From contig CM057825.1 in assembly GCA_030068075.1 (NCBI GenBank), positions 120,455,434 through 120,519,433 of the forward strand: DNA of 64,000 nt, in the 5' to 3' direction. The notes under the pieces are model-generated. The model was not told the DNA's origin. It made no database searches and worked only from the letters and a program-made list of their open reading frames with translations. This document shows positions 1 to 10,850 of this stretch, in pieces. The position numbers were made by a program, and so were the translations under genes. The stretch's first letter is position 1. Every line of letters begins with the position of its first letter. Source of the DNA: Paguma larvata. Its lineage: Eukaryota > Chordata > Mammalia > Carnivora > Viverridae.

Positions 1-1214
1 AGATGGGTGACACTTGACTTAAGCTTCCCTAGCTGCCCTAAGAAATCTTCACTAAAAGTAGATATTACAAACTATAGTGACACATGGATACATCTCACAA
101 GGTTGAGAGGGAAAAGCAAGTCGCAAGCTTCACAATAAAAACACCCAACATATTAGGAATATAAGGGGATTTTCTCAACCAGATAAAAGTCATCTATGAA
201 AAACCCAGAGCTAACATCATACATAATGGTGAAAGACTGAAGATCAATCTTCAGTCCCCTAAGATCAGTAACACGACAAGGATGCCTACTCTTGTCACTT
301 CTATTCAATATTACCAGAGATTCTATTCAGGATACTTAGGCAAGAAAAAAATAAATAAAAGGCATCCAGTTTTGAATGGGAGAAGTAAAACTATCTTCAC
401 TTCCAGAAGACATAATCTTGTACATAGAATATGCTAAAGAGTTCACTCAAATACATTAGAACTTCTAAATAAATTCAGAAACATTGCAGGAACAAGATCA
501 ATATACAAAAAGTAGTTGTATTTCTTCTACATATTGACAATGAGCAAGTCAAGAATGAAGAAAACAATTTTATTACCATAACATCACAAAGAATGAGGAG
601 TAAATCTCACCAAAGACACATAAGACTTTTGAACTGGAAACTACAAAATACTGTGCAAAAAATTACAGAAGACCCTAATAAATGGAAAGGCATCCAAGTT
701 CATAGATTGCAAGATTTAATATTGTTAAGATGGCAATACTCCTGAAATTGATTTATGGATTCAACAAAGTCCCTATCAAAATACCAGAAACTTTTTGCAG
801 AAATTGACAAACTGATCCTAAAATTCATATGGAAATTCAAGGACCTGGAATAGTAAAAATAATATTGAAAAAAAAAAAAAGAACAAAGTTGGAGGACTCA
901 CACTTCCCAACTTCGAAAGTTACTACAGAGCAGCAGTAACAGGACAGTGTGGAATTGGTATAAGAATAGACACACAGACCAACCAATAGAATAGCATTGA
1001 GAGTGTAGAAATAAACCCTCGCAATTCATGATCAGTTGATTTTTGACAAGGGACCCAAGATAATTCGTTCTACAAGTGGTACTGGGACAACTGGAGAGCC
1101 ACATTGAATGATGTGGACCCTTTACTCATATCATAAACAAATTAATTCAAAATGGATCAAAGACTAAATTTAAAAGCTAAAATTGTAAAACTCTTAGAAG
1201 AAAACTGAGTGGTT

Positions 1215-1436
1215 GGGGCACCTGAGTGGCTCCATTGGTTAAGTGTCCGACTCTTGATTTTGGCTCAGGTCATGATCTCATGGTTCATGGGATTGAGCCC
1301 TGCATTGGGCTTTGTGCTGACAGCGAGGAGCCAGCTTGGGATTCTCTCTCTCTCCCTCTCCCTCTGCCCCTCTCCTGCTCACACAAGTGTGCACACTTTA
1401 TCTCTCTCAAACTAAATAAATGAACGTTTAAAAAAG
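1215..1436 (+). mobile_element. CAN-SINE (cat type)
   Basis: Head GGGGCACCTGAGTGGCTCC, CT-rich middle and an A-rich tail. It is flanked by AGAAGAAACTG/AGAAGAAACTT, consistent with a target-site duplication in LINE-1. Confidence 0.9.
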
Positions 1437-1637
1437 AGAAGAAACTTGGGGTAAATGTTCATGACCTTGGATTAGGCAATATAGGACGAGCAACATCAAA
1501 GGAAAAAATGGATAAACTGGACCTTATCAAAATGAAAAACTAGTGAAGATAATCCACAGAATGGGAAAAATCATATATCTGCTAAAGGACTTGTATCTAG
1601 AATATACAAAGAACTATTACAACTCAATTTTTTACAC

Positions 1638-1847
1638 ATTTTAATGTTTGTTTGTTTGTTTGTTTGTTTATTTTGAGAGGGAGAGCAAGCAGGGGGCAGA
1701 GAGAGAGGGGGACACAGAATCTGAAGCAGACTCCAGGCTCTGAGCTGTCAGCACAGAGCCCGACGTGAGGCTCACACTCACATTCTGTGAGATCATGACC
1801 TGAGCTGAAGTCAGATGCTTCATCAGCTGAGCCACCCAGATACCTCC
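1638..1847 (-). mobile_element. CAN-SINE (cat type), with (TTTG)n tail
   Basis: Reverse-orientation SINE ending GAGCCACCCAGATACCTCC. Its tail has become a (TTTG)n microsatellite at 1645-1672. Confidence 0.88.
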
Positions 1848-2335
1848 ACAAATCAATTATTAAAAGACAAATGACCCCATTAAAAAACAGACAAAGTATA
1901 TGAATAGACGTTTCCCTAAAGAAGAGAAACAAATGGCCAATAAACACATGCAGAGATGCTGAACATCATTAGTTACCAGGGAAATGCAAATCCAAACCAC
2001 GAGGAGATACCACTGCATACCCATGGGGATGGCTAGAGTAGAAAAGATAAGACAATAGCAAGTGCTGGTGAGGGTTCAGAGAAATGGGAACCTTCACATC
2101 TTGCTGGTGGCAGTGGAAAGTATTGTAGCTGCCTTTGAAAACGGTTTGGCAGTTTCTCAAAAAAGCTACCCCGCCACTCAGCAATTCCGCTCCTCTGTAT
2201 ACAGAAGAGAAATAGAACATGTCCGCCCAAAAACTTCTATGTGAACGTTCACAGCAGCATTTTTCATAATAGCTAAAAAGTGGAAACCACCCAAAAGTCT
2301 TATCAACTGAAATCAGAGTAAGTTAAATGTGGTAC

Positions 2336-2600
2336 AGCTGATACCCCTTATCCGTGGGAGGTTCCAAGACCCCCAGCAGATGCCTGAAACTGAGGATAGT
2401 ACTGGACTCTGTATATATTATGTTTTTTTTTCCTATACAAACATACTTATGATAAAAGAATATATTTATACTAAACTTGTAAATTAGGCAGAGTAAACGT
2501 TTAACAATGATAACTAATAATAAAACAGGATAATTATTACCATATACTGTAATAATAGGTATGTGAATGTAGTCTCTCTCTCTAAATGTCTCTTTCTCTT
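2336..2600. mobile_element. DNA transposon fossil (Tigger-like?), left part
   Basis: CCTTATCCGTGGGAGGTTCCAAGACCCCCAG and ATGCCTGAAACTGAGGATAG match a common mammalian DNA transposon that I believe belongs to the TcMar-Tigger group. The element continues at 3335-3545 after later insertions. Confidence 0.6.
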
Positions 2601-2604
2601 ATCT

Positions 2605-2810
2605 CTTTTTTTTTTTTAACGTTTCTTTATTTTGAGAGAGACAGATCGTGAGCAGGGGAGAGGGCAGAAAGAGAGGGAGAAAGAGAATCCTAAGCAGGTT
2701 CCATGCTCAGCACAGAGCCTAACATGGGGCTCGATCTCACGACTGCGAGATCACAACCTGAGCTGACATCAAGTTGGACACTCAACCAACTAAGCCACCC
2801 AGACACCCCT
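2605..2810 (-). mobile_element. CAN-SINE (cat type)
   Basis: T-rich start, GAGAGAGACAGA block and an end of AAGCCACCCAGACACCCC. Inserted into the DNA transposon and adjacent to the LINE-1 fragment. Confidence 0.88.
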
Positions 2811-2814
2811 GTAT

Positions 2815-3330
2815 GTCTCTTTTTTTAATTGAAGTATGGTTGACATGCAATGTTATATTAGTTTCAGGCGTACAACACAGTGATATAACAACTCTGTACT
2901 TGATGCTGTGTTCACCACAAGTGTGGGTACCATCTGTCACCATCCAGCACTATTACAGTATCAGTGACTATTTTCCCTACGCTGTGCCTTTCGTTCCTGT
3001 GACTTACTCATTCCACCCTGTACCTTCACCCATTTCTTACACCCCTTCACCTATTTTGCCCATCCAACCTCTCCCTTCCTTCTGGCAACCACCAGTTTGT
3101 TCCCTGTTTTTATGTATGTGTGTATGTTTTTACTTTTCATTTGTTGGTTTTGTTTTGTTTTTTAGATTCCACACATAAGTGAAATGATATGGTATATGTC
3201 TTTCTCTGTCTGACTTATCTCACTTTGCATAATGCCCTCTAGGTCCATCCATGGTGTCACAAATGGCAAGACCTCATTCTTTTTTATGGCTGAGTAATAT
3301 TCTATCATATCTATATACGCACCGCAACTT
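2815..3330 (-). mobile_element. LINE-1 3' region, reverse orientation
   Basis: TAATTGAAGTATGGTTGACA, GTCCATCCATGGTGTCACAA and ATGGCTGAGTAATATTCTAT are hallmarks of the LINE-1 3' region read on the opposite strand. Confidence 0.85.
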
Positions 3331-3334
3331 TATC

Positions 3335-3545
3335 TCAAAATATCTGATTGTCCCGTACTCACCCTTCTTCTGATGATGATGGGAGAGAATAAAATGCCTA
3401 CGTAATGAGATGAAGTGAGTTGGGTGCGTGATGTACTGACCTCCTGATGAGACTTCCAGAGGAGGGTCATCTGCTTCAGGACGTCAGTTGGCCATGGTCA
3501 CCAAAACTGCGGAAGGCAAAACAGATAAGAAGGGGCTACCGCATA
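3335..3545. mobile_element. DNA transposon fossil (Tigger-like?), right part
   Basis: CTCACCCTTCTTCTGATGAT, AAAATGCCTACGTAATGAGA and GGAGGGTCATCTGCTTCAGG continue the element that starts at 2336. The two halves were separated by LINE-1 and SINE insertions. Confidence 0.6.
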
Positions 3546-3585
3546 ACCATACAATGGAATATTTTTTGTCAATAAGGAAGCCATA

Positions 3586-3809
3586 GGGGCGCCTGGGTGG
3601 CTCAGTCGGTTGAGCGGCCGACTTCGGCTCAGGTCATGATCTCGCGGTCTGTGAGTTCGAGCCCTGCATCGGGCTCTGTGCTGATGGCTGAGAGTTTGGA
3701 GCCTGCTTCGGATTCTGTGTCTGCCTCTCTCTCTCTGCCCTTCCCTTGCTCACGCTCTGTCTCCATGTCTCTCAAAAATAAATAAATGTTAAAAAAAAAA
3801 TAAAAAAAA
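3586..3809 (+). mobile_element. CAN-SINE with target-site duplication
   Basis: Full-length element starting GGGGCGCCTGGGTGGCTCAG. A perfect 14-base duplication (ATAAGGAAGCCATA) flanks it at 3572-3585 and 3811-3824, which marks a young insertion. Confidence 0.96.
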
Positions 3810-4058
3810 AATAAGGAAGCCATAATACCACCTACTCCCCATAAGTGTGAAGACTAGATGCACAAACCTCACCTGGTTCCTGGCTTCCTAGCCTACCACT
3901 GGCAAGGCTTTTGTCTGAGCTCCCTCCCACCCCCCACCCCTCACCAGTCTTGCTGGGAGACCCAGGTCCTGTTGAGTCGTCACTCCTTTGCAGGCCATCT
4001 GATCGGCCAGCAATCAAAACTCACTGAGTATAATTGATTTTAAGAGACCCCACTTTCT

Positions 4059-4488
4059 GTGCCCCTGCGTGGTTCAGTTGGTTAAGCATCTCACTCTTTT
4101 TTTTTTTTTAATGTTTATTTTTGAGAGAGAGAGACAGAGAGAGATAGAATGTGAGCTAGGGAGGGGCAGAGAGACAGGGAGACACAGAATCCGAAGCAGG
4201 CTCCAAGTTCTGAGATGTCAGCACAGAGCCTGACACAGGGCTCAAACTCACAAACCTTGAGATAGTGACCTGACCCAAAGTTGGCCACTCAACCGACTGA
4301 GCCACCCAGCCCCCGCCCCCCGACTCTTGATCTTGGCTCAGGTCATGAGCTCAGGGTTCATGAAAGGTTTGCAGGATGGAGCTCCGTGTCGGGCTCTGTG
4401 CTGACAGCACGGAACCTGCTTGGGATTCTCTCCCCCACCCTCCTGTCCCCACCTCTCAAAATAAATAAAATAAACTTTTTTTAAAAAA
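4059..4488 (+). mobile_element. CAN-SINE split by a second SINE
   Basis: The head is at 4059-4096 and the body at 4318-4488. A 17-base target duplication with two mismatches lies at 4042-4058 and 4489-4505. The split is caused by the inner SINE at 4097-4316. Confidence 0.88.
4097..4316 (-). mobile_element. CAN-SINE nested in another CAN-SINE
   Basis: Reverse element with a T-rich start, GAGAGAGAGACAGAGAGAGA and an end GAGCCACCCAGCCCCC. It interrupts the forward SINE after TTAAGCATCTCACTC. Confidence 0.9.
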
Positions 4489-4505
4489 AAGAGGCCGCAC
4501 TTTCT

Positions 4506-6305
4506 CTCTTCCTCACGATTTAAAAAAAAGTTCTCCCTTCGCTACTCTTGAAACCACGGAAATGTATAAATAAGTTGGCTCTGTCATTCTCCACAGGTCA
4601 TTTCCGTATTCCTAGCTATTGTTTACCAATTCCTGGAGGCTGGCAGGGCAGGGCACCCCTAAGGGCAGAGGTAAGAGACTGAAGGTGCGTATATCTGTGT
4701 ATATCCTTCCCCCATACAGCTGGTGGGCTCGCTCAGTCGTTCTTGGAGCCTGGAAGTTTGGACACCTGGCTCTGGGCCCTTGGCTGTTGAAATCCAAGTA
4801 TATCCCAGCATCCCCTGCCAAGGGCAGCCCAGCACCTGGGAGAAAACCCGGAGACAGATACGATCTGAGTCTGGGCTGGTAGCTGCCCAGGGTGGATGCA
4901 GACTCCGGGTCCACGCAGGAGCTGCAGGGGAATTGCTCCTATGGAGGAAATTCCGGTCACCGAACAGAACCTGGGAAGAGTATTCTCGGAGCGCTGGGCT
5001 CGAAGCTTCTGCCTCCAAATGTCAGTTCCCGCACAGAGCTCTGGTGGCCGGCTACCCTCTGGGACTTGACTGCTTTGTTTTTGGGAAGCTGTGGTCCAAA
5101 GTCTGTGGCTAACGGAAAGGAAGCAGGGAGGCTATGCCCCGGCCGGGGAGGAGAGCCTGGTTGCGGTACCTCCAAACGGTCCAAGCAGGTCAGACCATAG
5201 CCTCTGTTTCCTGCCCCTCCAATGATCTGCAGTTACCCCAGCGTGACCCCCTGGGGTCACGACCCAGCCTGGAATGTGATGCGTCATTTCAGCTCCTCCC
5301 AGGGTCCTTTGGGATGGCTTGTGGCCACATCTGTCCAGGGACTGACCCTTAGTAACCTGTGGTCTTCGGGGCCTAGGGTGGGCGAGGATGAAATGGGCTG
5401 GGTGGCTTTGGGAACTATGGGAAAAGTGATAACCCATTCTCTCCGCTCCCTATCATGTGTCTGGGGTCCAGCGGGCCCACTCTCCCACCCACTCAAATAA
5501 GGGTCCTCCAGAAGTTAGGGCCAGCGCTGCCATTGAGCCCTTGAGTTTCTCCAAAGGGCTCTTAGGACTCGCAGCTTGCTGCCCATAGCCACTGCCTTCT
5601 TCCTGCTCAGTCTGTCGCCAAAGCCCTTCGTCCAAAGCTCAAACGGGGGACTGTGTCATAGGCTTGTTTTGAAAACCCTATGCGGCTCCCCTCCAGGGAC
5701 TGGAGGCCCGCAGATGGGCTTTTGCTTGGCCGGCATTGAGCTTTTTAAAAATTTCGAAGTTGTGCATGAAAGCTGGCTTTTCTAGCTTCTCTCGGACACA
5801 CGGAGGCCGGAGGCCGGTACCTGCATGGCCGCAGCTGGCTGGAGCGGAGCACAGCACCGCTCCAGGAAAGTGCTCCTCCGCAGAGAGCTTCCACTCTTCC
5901 CTCCCAGTGGTCTTACAGCCAAGGAGCCCAGCCTCCCTTCCCCCTGCATGACCTGCCCGGCCCCCCACCTGCTTTTGAGTTTCCCCGCTCTGCTCGCTCT
6001 CATCTCCAGGCAAAGGCTGGTGGAGCACAGCACGGGGGCACTAGACGACCTGACTCCTGTCCTTCTTTCCAGCCTTGTTCCTGCGCACCCCTCTGCTTCC
6101 TCTCTCCCTCCCCCCACCTCTCAGCCATCAGCCACAAGAGTCTCTGCCTGCTCACCAAAGGAGCCAGATGCCCACGTGGGTCCACACCTCGTGCACTTGC
6201 CGGTATCTGCCTTTCTGCATTCTCAGTCAGCAGATGTCTGCTGGGCCACCTGCTATGCATGTGTGGGCTAGGGACTGGGGACGGAAGTATAATAGGACCC
6301 AGTGT
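4506..6305. other. Unique GC-moderate DNA, no gene recognised
   Basis: Overlapping frames of 60-150 codons occur on both strands with no family resemblance, splice context or repeat content. Nothing supports a gene. A T-rich/CT-rich stretch near 6060-6130 is the only compositional feature. Confidence 0.5.
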
Positions 6306-6309
6306 ATGA

Positions 6310-6835
6310 GCCTCGGTTCTCCATTGAAACAGAACGAATAGAATTGGTGATCGATCAATCGATCGATCGATAACTAATTATAAGGCAGTGGCTCGTGTGA
6401 TTGACTATAGAGGTTGGGAGGTCAAACTTGATCTCTATCAAGATCTGCAAGAGGCGACCTGCAGACTCAAGAGCTGCTATTTCTAGTCTGAGTCTGCAGG
6501 GCTGAGAATCAGGGGCGCCCATGGCGCAAGTTCAAGGCTGAGACTGAAGGCAGAAGACCGATGTCCCAGCTCTAAGACAGGCGGGCAGAGGGAAGGAACC
6601 CTTTCTTCTTCGGCGCTCGTCACACGCCCACCATCTGGCTTACTCAGTCGACCCAGGCACCCGTGAATCCCATCCAGAAACGCCCTCACAGACTCCCCAG
6701 GTGCAATGTTGAACCAAGTATCTGAGCACTCCGTGGCCCAGGCAAGCTGACACGTGAAATTGGCCGTGACATTCAGTCCTCGTTCTCCCTGAGCCTGCAG
6801 CTTAGCGAGGTGCGCAGAGGGGCCGGAAAATGATT
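6310..6835. repeat. Ancient interspersed repeat (LTR-like, family not named)
   Basis: CATTGAAACAGAACGAATAG, TTATAAGGCAGTGGCTCGTG, CCGATGTCCCAGCTCTAAGA and CCATCCAGAAACGCCCTCAC match a common mammalian repeat that I cannot name with certainty. A short (ATCG)n tract at about 6350-6372 sits where this repeat usually carries a simple repeat. Confidence 0.5.
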
Positions 6836-7090
6836 CCAACACTGAGCGGTGAGAGCTGGAGGAATTCTCGCTGATCCTTCACGCGTCACCTCGAATAGTA
6901 CCTCCTACAAGTCTTTTCTCGTCTCCCCACACGATCAGTGACTTTCTCTTGGGAGCCCCCAGGGAGCACATCTCTGGGGAGAGATTGTCTCTCTTTTCAC
7001 AGCGAAATGTTCAAAGTCTACAAAAAGGTACAGAAATAATGGAGCAAAGTCCCATGTACCCACACCTGTCCTTAAAAGATAAAGCATCAC

Positions 7091-7290
7091 AGGGACGCCT
7101 GGCAGGGGGGGGGGCGCTCGGTTGGTTGAGCGTCAGACTTCGGCTCAGGTTATGATCTCACGGTTTAGGAGTTTGAGCCCTGCACTGGGGCTCGAGCTGC
7201 ATTGGGATCCCCTGTGCCCCTTTCTCTGTCCCTCCCTCGCTCATGCTCTCTCTCTCTCTCTCAAAAATGAATAAACATTAAAAAATAAAT
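7091..7290 (+). mobile_element. CAN-SINE with G-run in the head
   Basis: The head is disturbed by a ten-G run (about 7105-7114), then GTTGAGCGTCAGACTTCGGC. Flanked by AAAGCATCAC/AAGGCATCAG. Confidence 0.88.
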
Positions 7291-7300
7291 AAGGCATCAG

Positions 7301-9401
7301 AGGCTAGGGTGGCCAAGTTGTCCCATCCTGGGACCCCCTCAGTCCAGGACAAGTCAGGGCGACTGATCACACCAGTGCAGGGCCCTGCGTATATCACTCC
7401 CTTGAAACAATTCCTGCCCACATGCCCCATCAGAGGAATGATCGATTTATTAAAATTTAGGGTTACCATTTGTGTGTCTTTCTTTATCCTTCCAATCCAC
7501 CCCTAAATGACAACGGAGTGCACCTGCACGTGCGCGCTCGCTCACACACACGCCCCCCTCCCAGGCTCCCAGGCACCTCAGACTGGGTTCAGAGCATGGG
7601 GGGGGGGCTCCCCTGATGGGTGGTGGTGGTAAGAGCCTGGAGGCGGCACCAACGCTTCCTGCAAATGTGAAGGCAAGAGAGCAGAAGAGCAATACACTGT
7701 CTGAAACCCAGACAGGGGAGAGGTGGGGGTTGGGGGTGCGAGGTGGGGGTTGGGGTGCAAGGTGGGGGGTCAGGGGTGAGGTGGGAGTTGGGGCTAAGCA
7801 GAGGAGGCAGAGAGATCCCCAGGGAGGCAGTTAGGAGAGCATCAGAGGGAGGACCCCCAACATCCCAAGGAGAAGGTCTCCAGGAGAAGAGAATGGGCAA
7901 GGCATGTTGGACAGGGTCGCAGCCAGCCCCCCCCCCCCTTAATGCTCCTGGGACGCCCTCGAGAAAGTCCGCAGCGCTCACTCCCGCGCGGGGGCACAGA
8001 GGCGCTTTGAGGGCCCAGATTGTCGGTGCTCCCGGAGGTGCTCCCCGGGCGGCTGTCAGAGCCTTGCTCGATCCTCCGGAGGCCCCCTGGCACGGGCTAA
8101 GTGCTCAGCGTTATTTGTGGGGGTTATGTGGGGCGGAAGATAAGGCGGAAAGGAAGGGAGGGACAGAGAGGGAGGAAGGAAGGAACAGAGGAAGGGGGCA
8201 GGGAGGGAAGGCAGGCCTCAGCTCGGCGGGGTGGTCCTGCCAGGACAGAAGGCCCCAACCGGCAGAGGGGGTGGGAGGCCCCCTCCTGCTGTGGCCCCAG
8301 GAGCCGGCACACACTCCCGGGACCCTTCTGGGCGTTGGGAACCAGGCCGGGAAGCGCGCTGGGAGCGCGGGCGGCAGGGGGTGGAGGGTGGAGAGAGCAG
8401 AGGGAAGTGGAGGGGCAGAGGCGTGCTGCTTAGCAACCGCAGGAGAAGATTTAGGGAAGTGACAGGACCGTTTCTCCCCGTGCCGCAAAGGGAGGATTTT
8501 TTCTTTTTTTCAGAGCCGCCTGCCGCCTACACTGGCGGGATCCTGTTGTGGCGGCTCAGAGCGCGGGCTAGAACGGGGGGCTCCCGGCAGGTCAAGGCCA
8601 TCGCTGGTGCGGGCTGGCCCTCCACGCGTGTGTGTGGCCACCGGGGCTCTGAACGACTCCGAGGGGACCTCTCCTCTGGGCCCTGGAAGGAAGGGAAGGA
8701 AGCAGCCTCCCAGGAAAGACTACCAGCCATGCAACCTCCCCCTCGTCTCCTCCCAGGAAGGTGCTGGAGGGGTAGGGGGCGTTTCTCTCCTTCCCTTCTT
8801 TTTCCCCGGGACCCTGCTGGCAGCCCCCACCCTGTGCTTCCTCCCCACTGAGAATTCTCAGTTGCTTTTCTTTCTTAATTTGATTTTCTCCGGCTCCGAA
8901 TCGAGATCAAAAGAAGAAATTCTTTGCAGCCTTTTAGGAATAATTCCCAGAATCTCCCACTGGAAGCGCATACATAATGACCCTAATTACTGAAAAAGGA
9001 ATCTTTCTCCGTTTCTTTTCCATCTCTGCGGCAGGCTTGGGGAGCACAAGGGAGAGGGAGACTGCTAGGGTGCCTCGGCGGTCGCGGGGTTTAAGTGTAT
9101 TAACCGTATTCTCGAAGGCGAAGTGTGGGACCCACACGGCCCCGCCCTGTCGCACGTGACAGGGTTCTAGACGGTGCAGGCCACACATGCAAGCGTGAAA
9201 CACCCCCGAATGGCCCGGTGGGAAGTTATTCCCGTTCTGATTGCTTTTAATTGTCTTAATTCCATCAAGTCTCAAGCTGATGCAGGGTCTGGCCTTAACA
9301 GACTTGCCACCCTCCCTTCTGACCGCGGCAAACGGCCATCCCCAGGCTTAGCGCCGGCAGGAGCAACTAGCTGCAGTTTCTTACTAGCGCTGGGTTTTGT
9401 C
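7301..9401. other. GC-rich non-coding DNA with simple repeats; no gene recognised
   Basis: It contains a G-rich minisatellite (7720-7800), a C-run (7929-7938) and a GGAA-rich purine tract (8135-8220). The longest frame (239 codons from 7743) is low-complexity and has no domain. From about 8850 to 9010 the composition turns AT-rich and less repetitive, as in many conserved non-coding elements, but conservation cannot be tested here. Confidence 0.5.
7720..7800. repeat. G-rich minisatellite
   Basis: About four imperfect repeats of a GAGGTGGGGGTTGGGGTGC-like unit of roughly 19-22 bases. Confidence 0.75.
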
Positions 9402-9409
9402 GTGATTAT

Positions 9410-9632
9410 TTAAAAAAAATAAATAACATTTATTTTTGAGAGTGAAAGAGACAGAGCTCCGAATGGAGGAGGTGCAGAGAGAGAGGGAGATACAGAATCC
9501 CAAGCAGGCTCTAGGCTCTGAGCCTGTCAGAACAGAGCTGGATGTGAGGCTCGAACCCACAAACCAGAGATCATGACCTGAGCCCAAGTCAGATGCTTAG
9601 GCTTAATCGACTGAGCCACCCACTGGCCCCCA
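9410..9632 (-). mobile_element. CAN-SINE
   Basis: Reverse element with GAGCCACCCACTGGCCCCC end. Short duplication GTGATTAT on both sides (9402-9409 and 9635-9642). Confidence 0.9.
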
Positions 9633-9639
9633 CTGTGAT

Positions 9640-10669
9640 TATATTTTTGTGAGCCCTGGGGGCGGTGGGGGCGGGGCCAGGTGTGGGCTTTGCACTTAAG
9701 CCTGGTTCCTTTTTAGAGGAGAGGCAATTCATTAGTAACTAATAACCTAACTGTCGCTTTGGAAAAGTCTCCGGCCTGCAAACCCCTCAATCCAGGAGAC
9801 CAGCTTTCCCCCCCGGCAGGCTTCGGGTCGAGCTCAGGGAAGGGTCCTGGTCCAGGTCAGCTGGCCACGTTGGTCAACAGCTGGCCCCCCCACCGAGGCT
9901 CCGATGGGGGGTTTTAATTTTTTTCAGAGCCACTCAGCTTGGCTCTGCACCCACTCGCAGCCTAGTCTGTTTCCTGGGATTGCGGAAGTCAGCTCCTCAG
10001 CGTCCACTTTGGGACACACGGCCATAGAGTGTGGGTGGCTGCCAAAGACCGCTGTTCTTCTGGCTGCCATACCTGATTCCCCTCTGGACAGCCACCAATC
10101 TGTCCTCTTGGACCTGGGGTGTGAGTGGAGCCGACCTACCCGGTGGCTTCAGGGCTGGCATGCCATATGAGCCTGGCTTCCCGTGGGTACCGTAATGATG
10201 GATGGGCTCCAGGAAGGGCAGAGAGATGCATGGAGACTCTTGCTGGGGATTCTGGGGCTGGCTCTTTCCTGCTGGCCTTGATCCTGAGAAGATGAGACTA
10301 GAGAGAGCCATCTCTGCTACCACAGGGAGGGAGGGGGGGTGAGAAATGGAGAGAGAGAGAAACCCGATCCTGATGGTATCAATTCTATCCCAGGATCCTG
10401 CTGGGCCTGAAGCTAGCTTCTACCCTTGGCCGCCTTTAGAGCTCCCCACGGAGCCAACGAATTTCCCTTTCATGTAATCCAGTGAGGATCAATGCTTCGG
10501 TCACTTGCAACCACAGGAGTCGTAACTGATACAACGGCTCACTGCAAATCCTTGGCTGCTGGCAGAGCAAGAACCCAAGGGGTTTGCAGCACCCACGTAG
10601 ATGAGTGGCGTTGTCACCCTATGCCCACATGGGCACGAGAATAGTTCTCGAAGCTCCGAAGTTCAGATA
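9640..10669. other. Unique or ancient-repeat DNA, no gene
   Basis: The end of this stretch (GGTCACTTGCAACCACAGGA then GTCGTAACTGATAC near 10530) resembles the 3' end of an old LTR, but I cannot name the family. No coding evidence. Confidence 0.4.
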
Positions 10670-10850
10670 GTCAAGTAGTAGCCACGGGCTGAGTGTGTTG
10701 CCTGAAATGGCTTATTTGATCCTGGTAAGAGTCCAACACAGCCGTCTGCTTTTGTCACCATTTTATAGACGGGAAGACTGAGGTCCAGGGTGGGTCTCTG
10801 TGAACCTTCGGGGCAGAACCAAGTCTGGTCCCTTAGCGCTGTATAGTCCC
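10670..10850 (-). repeat. MIR SINE fossil
   Basis: CACCATTTTATAGACGGGAA and GACTGAGGTCCAGGG are the reverse-strand core of MIR. Strongly diverged. Confidence 0.6.

Larger units (their letters stand above)
1..2335 (+). mobile_element. LINE-1 ORF2 and 3' fragment, interrupted by two SINEs
   Basis: The stretch reads as a decayed LINE-1 ORF2 and 3' region (for example CAGAGCTAACATCATACATA, GGACCTTATCAAAATGAAAA, TGGAAACCACCCAAAAGTC). It is broken by stops and by SINEs at 1215-1436 and 1638-1847. The 1-kb left part has no long open frame. Confidence 0.85.

Noticed and set aside
3586..3660. tRNA-like A and B boxes in the many SINE heads
   Set aside because: They belong to tRNA-Lys-derived CAN-SINEs, not functional tRNA genes.
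7743..8462. A 239-codon plus-strand open frame
   Set aside because: It lies in GC-rich, low-complexity sequence with G-runs and purine repeats, has no domain or splice context, and frames on the other strand are similarly long.
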